Part shown: positions 54,665 through 64,000 of the stretch, piece after piece
Position numbering within the stretch: position 1 is the stretch's first letter
Layout of the letters: each line of letters opens with the position of its first letter
Origin: Oscheius sp. JU75
Taxonomy: Eukaryota; Nematoda; Chromadorea; Rhabditida; Rhabditidae
Length of the DNA stretch: 64,000 bases
Reading direction: 5' to 3'
NCBI GenBank assembly: GCA_037178855.1
Contig: JASJZC010000002.1
Location: forward strand, 62,001-126,000
Made by a program: the position numbers and the translations under genes
Notes under the pieces: generated by a model
The model's input: only the letters and a program-made list of their open reading frames with translations
Told to the model about the DNA's origin: nothing
The model's database searches: none

Positions 54665-56735
54665 ATGTCAGCCCGGGATGCAATGGCAGCCATGCTCGAC
54701 GAGCTCATGGGATCCAAAAGGAATCTGGATATTGGAACTGATCTCACTGTGACGTATGATGTGAGTTTTTTTTCTAGAAAGAAAGTGAGACAGAAACAGA
54801 AACTTAACGAATTTTTCAGGATCCCCATATATGCCGGTACTACATCGCTGGCTACTGTCCTCACGAAATGTTTGTCAATACCAAAGCGGATCTCGGTAAG
54901 AACCCTTTAGAATTTTAAGGATTTGTGATTTAGGTGCCTGCCCAAAAATTCACGACGACCGGCTACGATTAGAGTACCCTACCAGTTCCTCTTTTGAGAA
55001 GATGGGATTTGAACAGGACTTTCTCCGGTTTTTGATCCGATTAGAGGAGGACAATCAGAGAAGAATCAAGAGGAACAAGGAAAAGTTGGGTCATACGGAT
55101 ATGATGGCACAGGTGGGGCATGAATTATATTTTTGAAATCATGGCTTCAGAAACGAGAAGACGAAAGGATAGCAGGAATCAAGACAGAGCTGGCTCTGGT
55201 GGAAGCCGATATTCAGCGAGTGATGAAGGCTACCGAGGAAGCTGGAGCCAGAAATGATGTTACCACAACCTTGGCCTTGGTCAAACAGAGCGAAGTTCTG
55301 GAGCAGTCGAAGCAGGCTCTTATTTTGGTTAGTATTTTCTTTGAAGACCAGCTACCTAAGCTATATTTCACTTGGTCTCTCTGTCTCTCTATCTCCCTCT
55401 GGCATTGTCTTACTGTCTCTAGGTCCTCGGTAGCCTACTGTCCCTCTGTCCACTGTTCGTCTCCCTTATCCTGAAGACCATGCTTACTTGAGAAAAAGTC
55501 TTAATGCGTTCTGGTCGCGTCATACCTTCAGAATTTCAGTGGCATATCCAGCGTGACAAAAAAAAGCCTATTTTCAGTACTAAAGGGGTATGAGGGCCTA
55601 TTGTTCTACCAGTCTACGAGTTTTTGGGCTTGTATATGGGTATAGGTTGTTACTAAATATAAGTGAAAAACATGAGAATGTGTTATAAGTTTTTCTGTCT
55701 CTCTGTCTACATGTGTGTTTGGGTCTCGTTGTCTCCCTGTTCCTTTGTCTCTCTGCCTCATTGTCTCTCTGAGCAAAGTGAGAGTTCTCTTTTTAAGCAG
55801 CTACTTTACTTTGACTTTTCCAGAAAATGGAAACACCTCCCGACATTGCCTTCTCCATCGCCCCCGCCCTGGCTCCGATGCTTCAGGAGGCTGAGAATCG
55901 ACAGAAGGATGTGAGATGCTCTCACATTCCGAACATTGTCTGTATTTTCAGGTCTGTGACGTGTGTGGCTCCATGCTGATCCGCAACGATGCCCAAGTGC
56001 GCGTGGAAGAGCATCTGATGGGCAAGATGCACATGGGCTTCGCCAAAATTCAGGTTACAATCAAAGAGCTGAAGGTCAGTCGATTCGCCAAATTTTCAGA
56101 AATGATACGAAAAAACTGTTTTTCATCTTTTGTGGGTCTCACAATCAATCTACACCTCTTGCCCTTCTAGAAGCCAAACAGGTACCTCAAATATTGAACA
56201 CATTGGAGTCGAAAAAGTATATACATTTTCCATCGAAATTCAAACAAAATTGAACAGGTTCAAACAGCCATATTTTCTACGCTTCGGAAGCCAGACAGGT
56301 GCTCCTTATTTCCTCTATTTTCCCATTGAACCGAAGCAAAGGACGTATTTCAGGAACGCTTCCGCAGACAATCGGAAGACAAAGAGAAGGAGAGGGACGA
56401 GAAAAGGAAGAAAAGGGAAGGCGAGCGAAGGTAAGTTTCTGTTTCTGTCTCTATGTTTCCATGTCTTTCTGTCTGTCTATCTCTCTGTCTCTCTGTTTCT
56501 CTGTTTATCTGTCTCTGTGCCTCTCTATCTCTGCCCCTCTCTGTCTCTTTAACTTCCTTTCTCTGTTTTCAGTTCCGACAGAGACCGATCTGACCGTCGC
56601 GACCGTGACAGAGACCGTGGTAGCCGTGGTGGTCGTGACCACCGCCACCGATCCAGATCTCGGGACCGCCGAGATCGTTCCCGTGACCGTCGCTCCGACC
56701 ACCGTCGTGGAGATGATCGAAGAAATCGTCGCTAG
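54665..56735 (+). CDS. LUC7L: LUC7-like U1 snRNP-associated splicing factor
   Basis: Binds U1 snRNP and tunes 5' splice-site choice. Exons 54665-54760, 54820-54895, 54934-55112, 55151-55327, 55824-55910, 55952-56074, 56354-56430, 56573-56735; 325 aa. Starts MSARDAMAAMLDELMG; the first finger contains DPHICRYYIAGYCPHEMF and ADLGACPKIH; a coiled helix follows (LALVEADIQRVMKATEE); the second finger has VCDVCGSMLIRNDAQVRVEE, then HLMGKMHMGF. The C-terminus is a typical Arg/Asp/Ser-rich tail. AATAAA at 56826-56831, 102 bases before the next ATG, which suits co-transcription with the small gene downstream. Confidence 0.96.
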
Positions 56736-56927
56736 ACGGGTATTTACGTCGAAGCTAAAGTGAAGAGCTTTTTGTCGCTTCCAGACTCATTTACTCGCTT
56801 GAAGCATAAACTGTTTTCTGTTCATAATAAAACTGTTTTTTTTCTATTTTTTGATTATATTCAATTCAAGGCGGAAAACTCCTAGTTTTCTTCGAAGTGA
56901 CAGTTTATTGCACCCTTGAGTGTTCAG

Positions 56928-57697
56928 ATGACTATCCATTTTAAACCTTTCACTTCAACCCCTGATAAACTAATAAGGAGGATGACCTCTAAAAATAGAC
57001 TCTTGCCATTCTTGAATTACGAGAAGTGTTTCAAAGAGAGCGATCTGGAAGGAATTGAAAAGATTGTCAGACGGAGAACACTGGATATTTCTGAGTCAGA
57101 GGTACATTTTATGTGACAGTGGCAGAAACATACTGAGAACCATTCAGCTTCCCGGCTTTCTGGACGGTACTTTTCTTCTCCGACTTCTTTCTCTCGACTC
57201 TCCAAACACGGTCGGACTCTCAAGAGAGCTCGGAGCTGCTGTCACCAACAAAGTTCTCTGCGAACTGACAGAACACTACAGCAGAGAGATACTTCCTCCA
57301 TATTCCATACGTTTCCTCGTTTTAGCTCTTCTCCTCACTTCTTCTCTCCCCCGACTATCACTTTCTTCTTCTTCAGTCATCTTCAGATGGAAATACCGCC
57401 CTCTCCACGGCTGCTCGTCACGAAAATTGGTCCTATTTGAAACAGTGAGTCATTCTCGGAGTCGGTGTAATTATCCTCGTTTGAAAGGCCATTATGGCGT
57501 AATTAATAGAATTATCACGTCGCTTTTTCTGCAAAAGAAGACTTCATTTCCTAGCTATAATAGCATATTTTTTTACTGGCGGTCTCCTTGTCCTTGTCTA
57601 ATCTTACCTACAGAATGGGTTCTGGAGAAACTCCATGTTTGCTACAATGAGGGCCAAGAGACTAAGTGGCGGAAACGTTTATGAGCACCTGATGTAA
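56928..57697 (+). CDS. Conserved-looking protein, unrecognised
   Basis: Exons 56928-57101, 57148-57310, 57377-57444, 57614-57697; 162 aa with consistent phases. No signal peptide or membrane helix. Contains NYEKCFKESDLEGIEKIVRR, LPGFLDGTFLLRLLSLDSPN and a C-terminus MRAKRLSGGNVYEHLM; predicted mostly helical. The junction 2/3 has alternatives (the exon 2 donor could be at 57319), but only the model given reaches the final exon in frame. The ATG directly follows a TTCAG acceptor, 192 bases after the LUC7-like stop, so it is probably a downstream operon gene. Function not recognised. Confidence 0.5.
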
Positions 57698-59330
57698 TTG
57701 TGTCTGACAATGGCCCAGGATGTAAGGAGGTGGTCATTTTTCTCGGGACAGAGACTTGGAAGGATCTTGAAAGAGCTGGTATTCTTCTCCTGTCTGTTAA
57801 TAACTACCCTACATCCGTCCACATGTGCCGACCATTCACCAGTTCATTTCCTCCGAACTCTCCCAGGTCGGATCACAAGAATCCTGTTATTCATGCTCCT
57901 AGATTATCCAGAGAGATTTGCGCTATTTTCGAGCGATTCAGCAGATCTCTGCTCTGACACAGAGATTGCGAGACCGAGAGACAGAGAGATATTGATACAG
58001 AGACAGAGAGCCTCATTTTCTGTTCTTCTTTCTTCCTTATTTGTCCCTAAAGCGACCTCTCAGCCCTCCAGTCCCGTCTCGTCAATTTTACGAGTGTCAA
58101 CAATGAGACATCCGACAGAGACAGGCCGGATTATACACCCATTTCGACAGCGGGTTCAGCTCCCATTGGCACGTCATTTCCGGACCATTGTTCCCTTCTT
58201 CTCCTCTAAAAAAGGGAACACGCACAAATCCCCGAAGGCTCCTCCCGATAATCGGCCTTTGGTGCGGGAAGGAGAGACCTCCTGGCTGAGTAATGTTCTA
58301 CCCTTTCGGGCGGCTTCTTATCCATTGTCGGGGCAAAAAGGGGAAAGGCTATTTGTTTACGTGGACGACACTTTGTTGGTCTCTTTTTAGGAGCCGAGAG
58401 AAGTGGACAACTTTCATTTGTCTTGGTTAGGGCAGATGGAAGACTGGAGAAGGAAGTGGTCGCACCCGTACCTTCTAGGTTCCTCACAATTTTGATGGAC
58501 ATCCTTTGTCCCCCTATTGCTTGGTTACGTGTCATTTGTATGTGGAAGCTATCTCTTGTTTTGGCAAATCATCCCCCTGACAAGTGTTGGGGCCTCTCTG
58601 CTCTTCCTGCCTCATTTCCATCCAGTGTGAGAACAAATTTGTACCAATTTTATGCCTTCACGTCTCCTTGACAAGCATCCCCTTGCCGTAAATTGAGTTT
58701 CCTCCGGCCTTATTCAACTGTGAAACTTGTGAAGTGTCTTCTCCTGCAAGTGACAGAACTTTTTGAACCTATTATCCTATTTGGAGCATTGGGTACTTTG
58801 ACAAAAACGACGAGACTGAGACAGAGACAGAGCATTCTCTGATGTCATGCTTATTCCCGTCTCCCGATATTCAATTCATTTCAGAAGTTTTACATTCACA
58901 CGCTCTCTAAACTATGCGAGATAGAGGAGAGCCTCAGTGTCATCAATGCTAACTCTTGCGAACGAATAATTATAGCGACACGAGAGACTAGTGTCTCTCG
59001 TTCTCTCACTACTGGGCTCTGAGCGAGAGACGCTATTCCGTCATCAGCAACATGACCCATCCCTTCAATTGGGTAAATATTCAGTAGTTAGTCAGAGTCT
59101 AGACTTTCTAGTTTTGGCTACGCAGGGTGATCCTTTTAAAGCCCATCCCCCTCTTCCATCAACTAGCTTTCACGCGTAGCCGGTCACACTCTTCTCCCAC
59201 GAATATCGCTCGAATGGGGCTCTAGACTAAGCCTCAGATTCCATCCTTATGACGTTCACTCCCCCTTCCGATAAGCCTGAACTCTTTCAGTCTGCTGAAA
59301 CATTTCGACTACCGTAGTGTGGATGTGGAT
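57698..59330. other. Gene-poor stretch before the SET gene
   Basis: No supported gene in 1.6 kb. A 230-codon ORF (57698-58390) is discussed under rejected items. GAGACAGAGAG tract near 57960-58010. CTTTCAG at 59284-59290 is a likely trans-splice acceptor 40 bases before the SET-gene ATG. Confidence 0.45.
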
Positions 59331-60598
59331 ATGCAGACAGGACATGACAGGAAAACTGTCAGGGAACTGTCAAAGTATGCGCCGCAGGATGTCAAGGTGA
59401 CTTTGTTCAGTTTTAGGGCTCATGGATCGTTTAGGAAGCTTTCGATAATGCAGCCAGAATCGTACAATTCTCGAGGAACTTTGAGAGAAGAAGGATACTT
59501 TTAGAGTGAGTCTCTGTCTCTCTCACCGTTTAACAACCCTTTCCAGAGATCTTTCCCACGGCACCGAGCGTTTCCCGATCCGTGTAATTAACGATGTAGA
59601 CGACGACTATCCAGCCAGATTCACTTATTCCACGCGAGTTGTCGACAGAACAGGAATACTCAAGCAGCGAAAAACTGACCAAATGCTAGTGAATAAACAG
59701 CAAGAGAAGGCCTATAATCAAAAATTCAGATTTGCAATTGCCGCTCAGGCTGTGAATTGGATTGCGAGTGCAGCAGTGGAGTCTACGATGAAGATGGTCG
59801 AGCTCGTTTGGACATGTTGGAGGCTCCTTTCCTAGAATGTAGCTCTGACTGTCTGTGTAACATGGCCTGTGGGAACAGAGTAGCCCAGAAAGGTGCCACT
59901 CACCCAGTTGAGGTGAGAGAGTCACCACATCTGCGCACATTCTTCAGGTCTTCCGAACCACGGATCACCGTGGCTGGGGAGTCCGGGCACTGTGCAAGAT
60001 CAGGAAAGGGACATTTATTGGGGAATACACTGGGGAGCTTCTGACAGATTCTGATGCCAACAGACGGGTAGATAGCTACCTTTTCGAGACGTCCGTGGTA
60101 GGTCACCGAGACATTATGGGGACAAGAACAACGTTCCAGGGTGACCAAAACTACACTGTCGATGCCAGAGTCGTCGGAAACTTTACCCGGTACATCAATC
60201 ACAGCTGTGATCCAAATTCCAAGGTCTGTATGGTGGTCTGGGACTGGCAGATCGAACAACTCAGTCATATTTGTATCTTTGCGGTCAAGGACATTCCCAA
60301 AGGGGAGGAGATCACAATTTCTTATGGAGAACATTGGTGGAGATCTAAGGTGGGTTGGGGAAAGAGTCAGATATACATAGTGAAGAGAGACAGAGTGACA
60401 GAGAGGCTGAGAGACAGGGGTAGAAAAACTGGTTCCAAACCTGAAGGAAGGTTTCAGATCTACGAGTTTCCCTGTCGCTGCAAGTCAGCTACCTGCGAGT
60501 TCACGGAAAGGAAGAGACAGGCTCTTTTGAGAAAACAAGCCGAGACAGCCTCTACGGCCTCCACCAGCTCCTACGACAGTGAACTCACCTCAGAGTAG
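59331..60598 (+). CDS. SUV39/G9a-type SET lysine methyltransferase
   Basis: Histone H3K9-class methyltransferase by domain order. Exons 59331-59396, 59435-59505, 59547-59688, 59730-59912, 59948-60097, 60140-60349, 60458-60598; 320 aa. The pre-SET part begins LLEDLSHGTERFPIRVIND and has the cysteine cluster CNCRSGCELDCECSSG and CSSDCLCNMACGNR. The SET core is TTDHRGWGVRALCKIRKGTF, GEYTGEL, then RYINHSCDPNSKV (NHSC motif) and KGEEITISYGEHWW; post-SET is FPCRCKSATC. No chromodomain or ankyrin repeats are in the supported model, though an upstream exon is possible. The 42-base intron 5 is a multiple of three without a stop, so retention would add 14 residues inside SET. Confidence 0.87.
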
Positions 60599-61659
60599 AC
60601 AGCCTTCGACCAATTTTTCGTACCAAAGTGAACGGGTTTTGTGCTAGGATTTCCTCCAAGATGAATGAAAGAATCCTTCTTCTTTGAGTACAATGTACCC
60701 CTCCCGTTGTTCCTGTTTTCCTAAATCCTTATCGTGGTCATGCTGGTACACGGTAGTCTACGCGACGGTCTTGATACAGCTTTGATGAGAATAACCGCTC
60801 GTTGAGGCTACAATGGCTACGAAGAGACAAAGAGACAGTGGGAGAAAGGGAGCTTTACTGACTACATTGTAGAGCGACCCTTTGAATTGTGGGCCCCAAA
60901 GCTACAGAGTAAAGCGAAAGCCATTAGTGGAGCTGTTGTCAAGTTCTATCTATTTTAAATTGTTCTCACATCTGTCTGTGTGAGATAGTATGACACTGCG
61001 AACAGCGCCACAGAAACTCGCGTGTTTTGTATTTGGAAGAGTCGGCAATGTGACAGCTATTTATGATCCGCCACGGATAGCAGCCATCTGTCGAAGATGG
61101 TGTCACGCTCAGTCTTCCCGGTTCTGAGTGCGATCCAGTGAATCCACAGCGGTGTTTGGTATAGTTCTTGGAGACCTTGAGGATCACTAAGGGAAGACTG
61201 ATAGTACTCTATTCCAGAGCAAAAACATCCTTTTCTGACAAAAGAAAAACTTTCAGACTCTCACTTTCGATAGTCGTCCGTTTATTTTTCAGGTACGCGT
61301 TCTGCAAGCTAATCCGAGGGAGGAGTATGCTCGACAAGAAGATTCTATTAGAGAAGAAGACTGCACTTCAACGTGGATATTTTCAATGACTGCAGGCGTA
61401 AAGGCCCTGTTTGCTACCATGTAATGTGTTTGTAGCATGCTCAATTTGTGAAGTGACAGTGATAGTTGTACTTCTACGTGCCTTGTTGTTTCAAATGAGC
61501 ACTGCAAGAGTTCCTAAGCTCCGAGACCTTTATCACTAAACGACTGTACCTCTAACCTTATCTAAGCGTGATTCACGACACGTATCGCTGCTTATGGCGT
61601 CATTTTTGAAGTCCATTTAAGGTGGGAGATCCCAAGTTCAAGGCACTAACACAGCACTA
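60599..61659. other. Intergenic, SET gene to N-acetyltransferase
   Basis: About 1.06 kb without a supported gene or clear repeat. Confidence 0.5.
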
Positions 61660-62953
61660 ATGGCTTTAGCTTCCACCTCCACTTCAATTGTCCCGCTCGA
61701 GTATACGGTAAGACTGCAAAGCATCCCCAAAGACTGGAGACACAGGTTCTTCACAAGGACACGTCAAACCTCTGGGATCAGCTGCGCCAGATCATGAGAG
61801 AGCAGAGGTACACGACCCAGGATCACGCATCCGTAGCTCTCATGCAAGAATTTCCCAACGTTCAGCCGGTTTTCGTTGTCAGACCCTCAGGTTTTAGCTT
61901 TTGTCTCTCTGGCTCAACGTTCAATATTCCAGACAATCTTCTTATGGGAGCCTTGATCATTATCGAGACCGAGGAGGTCATATACGCGAACGTCTATGTG
62001 GTCCGAGAAGAATTCAGAGCTGCTGGATTCGGGGTGAAGATGGTCATGTCGTTCTTGACCAAAATGGCAGACAGTTTGGAGAAGAAGCCTCTGATTGCCA
62101 GATCAGTCAAGTCCATCTACCAGGTCTATCAAGGGCCACCGTTCCATGCCCAGCGTCTGTATGATCTCTACATCCACGAGTTTTCGTGTAAAGAGGAAAT
62201 GAGAGAGTTTTTCCCTCGGAATTCAATGCTCAGAGGAAGCTTAGTCGATGTTAAGGTAGTACGAGACAGAATTCTAATAGAAGTACTCTTAGAAAATGAA
62301 CAAACAACAGTTCCTCGCTCTCTTGAAATACGATAAAATGGTTACGGGTGTGGACAGGTCACGATTTTTGCAAGAGTACTTTTCTATTGGATTTGTCACT
62401 GGTGAGTCGAGAGGAACAGAGAAACATAGAGACAAAGAGGTAGAGAAATAGAGAGTCTGAGATACTGAGAGTGGGAGACATAGAGATAGGGAGACAGAAA
62501 AATATAGAGACAATAGGACAGATAGAGAGACGAGAGCAAACCGGTGACTAATTTAGGCGTTGCACTTCTCTCCCCTACTGGCGCTGTAGTCGGTCTAGCC
62601 GGTGCTGTGCCAACTTTCGAGGACGGCCTCTACAAAATTGCACCTATCTTTGCCAGCAGTCCAGATGACGCCAGTCACCTCGTTCACGCCGTCCTGGAAC
62701 AGGTACAGCATCCGGAAGCACACTTTGTCTTCCATAGAAGAACAGAATCCGCTGGAGACTGGTGTCAAAGAAGGAGTGAAGAGCTGGGAGTGAGTTGCAG
62801 CTTCTTATCCGCTAATAAGTACGATTTTAGAAACTTACAAAACATGTGAGTATCATGGCCCAGTCAACTCTTAACAGTGTTCGTTATGAAGAAAGATGTC
62901 GACCAGAGCTTATCTTTGCCCCGACTAACAGTCCTGTACATTTCGATGCATAA
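61660..62953 (+). CDS. Nematode GNAT-like N-acetyltransferase (DUF1248 type)
   Basis: Exons 61660-61707, 61746-61890, 61933-62255, 62311-62401, 62557-62789, 62864-62953; 309 aa. The N-terminal half has the GNAT core NLLMGALIIIETEEVIYANV, then YVVREEFRAAGFGVKMVMSF, whose R..GFG corresponds to the acetyl-CoA-binding loop. The C-terminal half (TGVALLSPTGAVVGLAGAVP, then DGLYKIAPIFASSPDDASHL) resembles a second acetyltransferase-like fold, and the end NSPVHFDA is typical of this nematode family. Substrate unknown. The last intron was chosen to keep frame; a closer acceptor at 62830 does not. Confidence 0.75.
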
Positions 62954-63131
62954 ATGTTGCCTTTATCATCACGTTATTCAAATCTTTTATGTTTCGAACT
63001 CCAGTCCAACTCGACATGTTCCCGGAGAGTCCATTAGAATTGCAAAAGAATTACTTCACGGTTCAGGTGGAGGCTGGGGGAAGCCATTAGACACGAGTAT
63101 GCGTTCCATTTAGACTTCGGCCTAGTTTTCG

Positions 63132-63401
63132 ATGCAAAACAAGGGACTTACCGTAATTTTCAACATCTTTCCTATTCTTGGCTCTCTTATAGCCTTCCAA
63201 GTCATGATACTATTCGTAGAAAGAGGGACAGAGAGACAGGTAAACAAGGAGACACAGCGACAAAAGACACAGAGAGGCAGAGAGGTACGTTCCGTCGCCC
63301 ACTTTTCTTGGCTGCTCGGACCCGATATCAAGTCATTATACCCTACACTCGGAGTTGTCAATCTCCTTTGGCGCCACAACGATTTCATTTTTCATTTGTG
63401 A
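63132..63401 (+). CDS. Possible small membrane protein
   Basis: An 89-codon frame from an ATG with one hydrophobic segment (TVIFNIFPILGSLIAFQVMI). The middle (RGTERQVNKETQRQKTQRGR) is translated GAGACAG repeat and may be intron. No family, weak support. Confidence 0.22.
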   Translation: MQNKGLTVIFNIFPILGSLIAFQVMILFVERGTERQVNKETQRQKTQRGREVRSVAHFSWLLGPDIKSLYPTLGVVNLLWRHNDFIFHL

Positions 63402-63651
63402 CGGGTCCGACTGGAACAAAAACAGGGAGCTTTTTGTTTTCCGCCCCATCCATTGACTAAGTAATAAGGTTCAATGATGGGAATATAGAGACATTCGTGG
63501 TATCCTGTCTTCTCCTTCCTATTGTTTCACAGTGGGTAGTTTAGCCTCCACTGTCGGTGAACCCTCTGCATTTGTGAAGACTTGAAGTTCACATACGTCC
63601 AACAGGGTAAACCGGTTTAGTTTCTTCGATACTCCAATTAAAAAAAATATA

Positions 63652-63672
63652 GTCTGTTTTCAACGAATAAGA
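63652..63672. mobile_element. Left end of a TA-flanked element
   Basis: TA followed by GTCTGTTTTCAACGAATAAG matches the terminal motif of the elements at 2524, 29368 and 46819. The other end is not seen and may lie beyond the window. Confidence 0.45.
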
Positions 63673-63690
63673 ACACCAAGCAAAATAAAT

Positions 63691-63758
63691 TTCGCGTTCG
63701 GGATTGAGCCTCTGACCCTAAGGATACTTGCTACGCCACTTGGCACTGCACCATAGAG
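63691..63758 (-). repeat. tRNA-like relic
   Basis: Minus strand: TGGTGCAGTGCCAAGTGGCG and GAGGCTCAATCCCGAACGC, A- and B-box-like. Arms imperfect. Confidence 0.45.
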
Positions 63759-64000
63759 GAAAGCCGGTGAGCAAATTATGGATGATCTATAACGCTATCG
63801 CTGTTTGGCATCATGATTGCTGTAACTTTGTGACAGAAACTTCAAAAACATTCTTTTGAAGAACTGATTCACTGCCTCATTCGGGGCCTAAATGTGCTGC
63901 TTTAGCTACGTTCATTTTCATACTGGTAATACTACCCTTCGAAGCACATAACGACTAATAATGACTACTTCCGATCCCTTCTTTACAGCAACTTTATGGT

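Larger units (their letters stand above)
62954..64000. other. Right-hand end of the window
   Basis: Contains a low-confidence small ORF (63132-63401), the left end of a transposon-like element (63652) and a tRNA-like relic. Nothing else supported. Confidence 0.45.

Noticed and set aside
57698..58390. 230-codon ORF ending in a YVDD motif, suggesting a reverse transcriptase
   Set aside because: No other RT motifs, no ATG in frame at the start, and part of the frame is translated GAGACAG repeat. The YVDD is probably chance.
62830..62846. A 15-base microexon near the end of the N-acetyltransferase
   Set aside because: It would need an 18-base intron after it. Skipping it gives a clean frame to the conserved C-terminus.

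Overview
The window is nuclear DNA of a nematode, probably a rhabditid-type chromadorean. The evidence is gene structure (many introns of 36-50 bases with GT..TTTCAG borders, and T-rich AG acceptors placed directly upstream of start codons, as trans-splice sites are) and gene content: a seven-transmembrane chemoreceptor of the nematode Str type, a CPG4-domain surface protein and a nematode two-part N-acetyltransferase, beside conserved eukaryotic housekeeping genes. The species cannot be named from the sequence. All exon coordinates were built by hand from reading frame, splice consensus and remembered family sequences.

Layout. 0.5-8.7 kb, plus strand: a DCN1-type neddylation ligase, the APC/C subunit CDC26, and the cleavage factor CstF-50, whose fourth intron carries two large fold-back repeats. 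8.8-10.4 kb, minus: an unrecognised secreted protein. 11.0-13.9 kb: PIG-G, followed by a tiny secreted protein. 14.5-17.3 kb, minus: an RCC1-type Ran exchange factor. 17.7-25.2 kb, plus: RPB4, an RNF14-like RBR ligase, PET100 and PYROXD1, packed like an operon. 25.3-33.4 kb, minus: MTCH2, TRIP4/ASC-1, COA4 and a four-helix membrane protein. 34.0-43.8 kb, plus: a PPxY-tailed membrane protein, a secreted vWA protein broken by an in-frame TGA, a MAM-like secreted protein and a short secreted peptide. 45.1-49.1 kb: a globin and the Str receptor. 49.1-54.4 kb, minus: a GPI-type CPG4 protein and ADP-dependent glucokinase. 54.7-63 kb, plus: LUC7-like, an unrecognised small protein, a pre-SET/SET/post-SET lysine methyltransferase and the N-acetyltransferase.

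Functionally the left half is mostly core machinery: cullin control, cell cycle, mRNA 3' ends, GPI anchors, Ran, RNA polymerase II, and mitochondrial complex IV assembly (PET100 and COA4). The right half is richer in secreted, surface and sensory genes.

The noncoding space is unusual. It holds about twenty degenerate tRNA-like sequences, a TA-flanked perfect palindrome, a family of TA-flanked elements with a common terminal motif, other fold-backs and hairpins, and degenerate GAGACA/TCTCTG tracts in many introns and gaps. No bacterial-style defence or CRISPR system is present.
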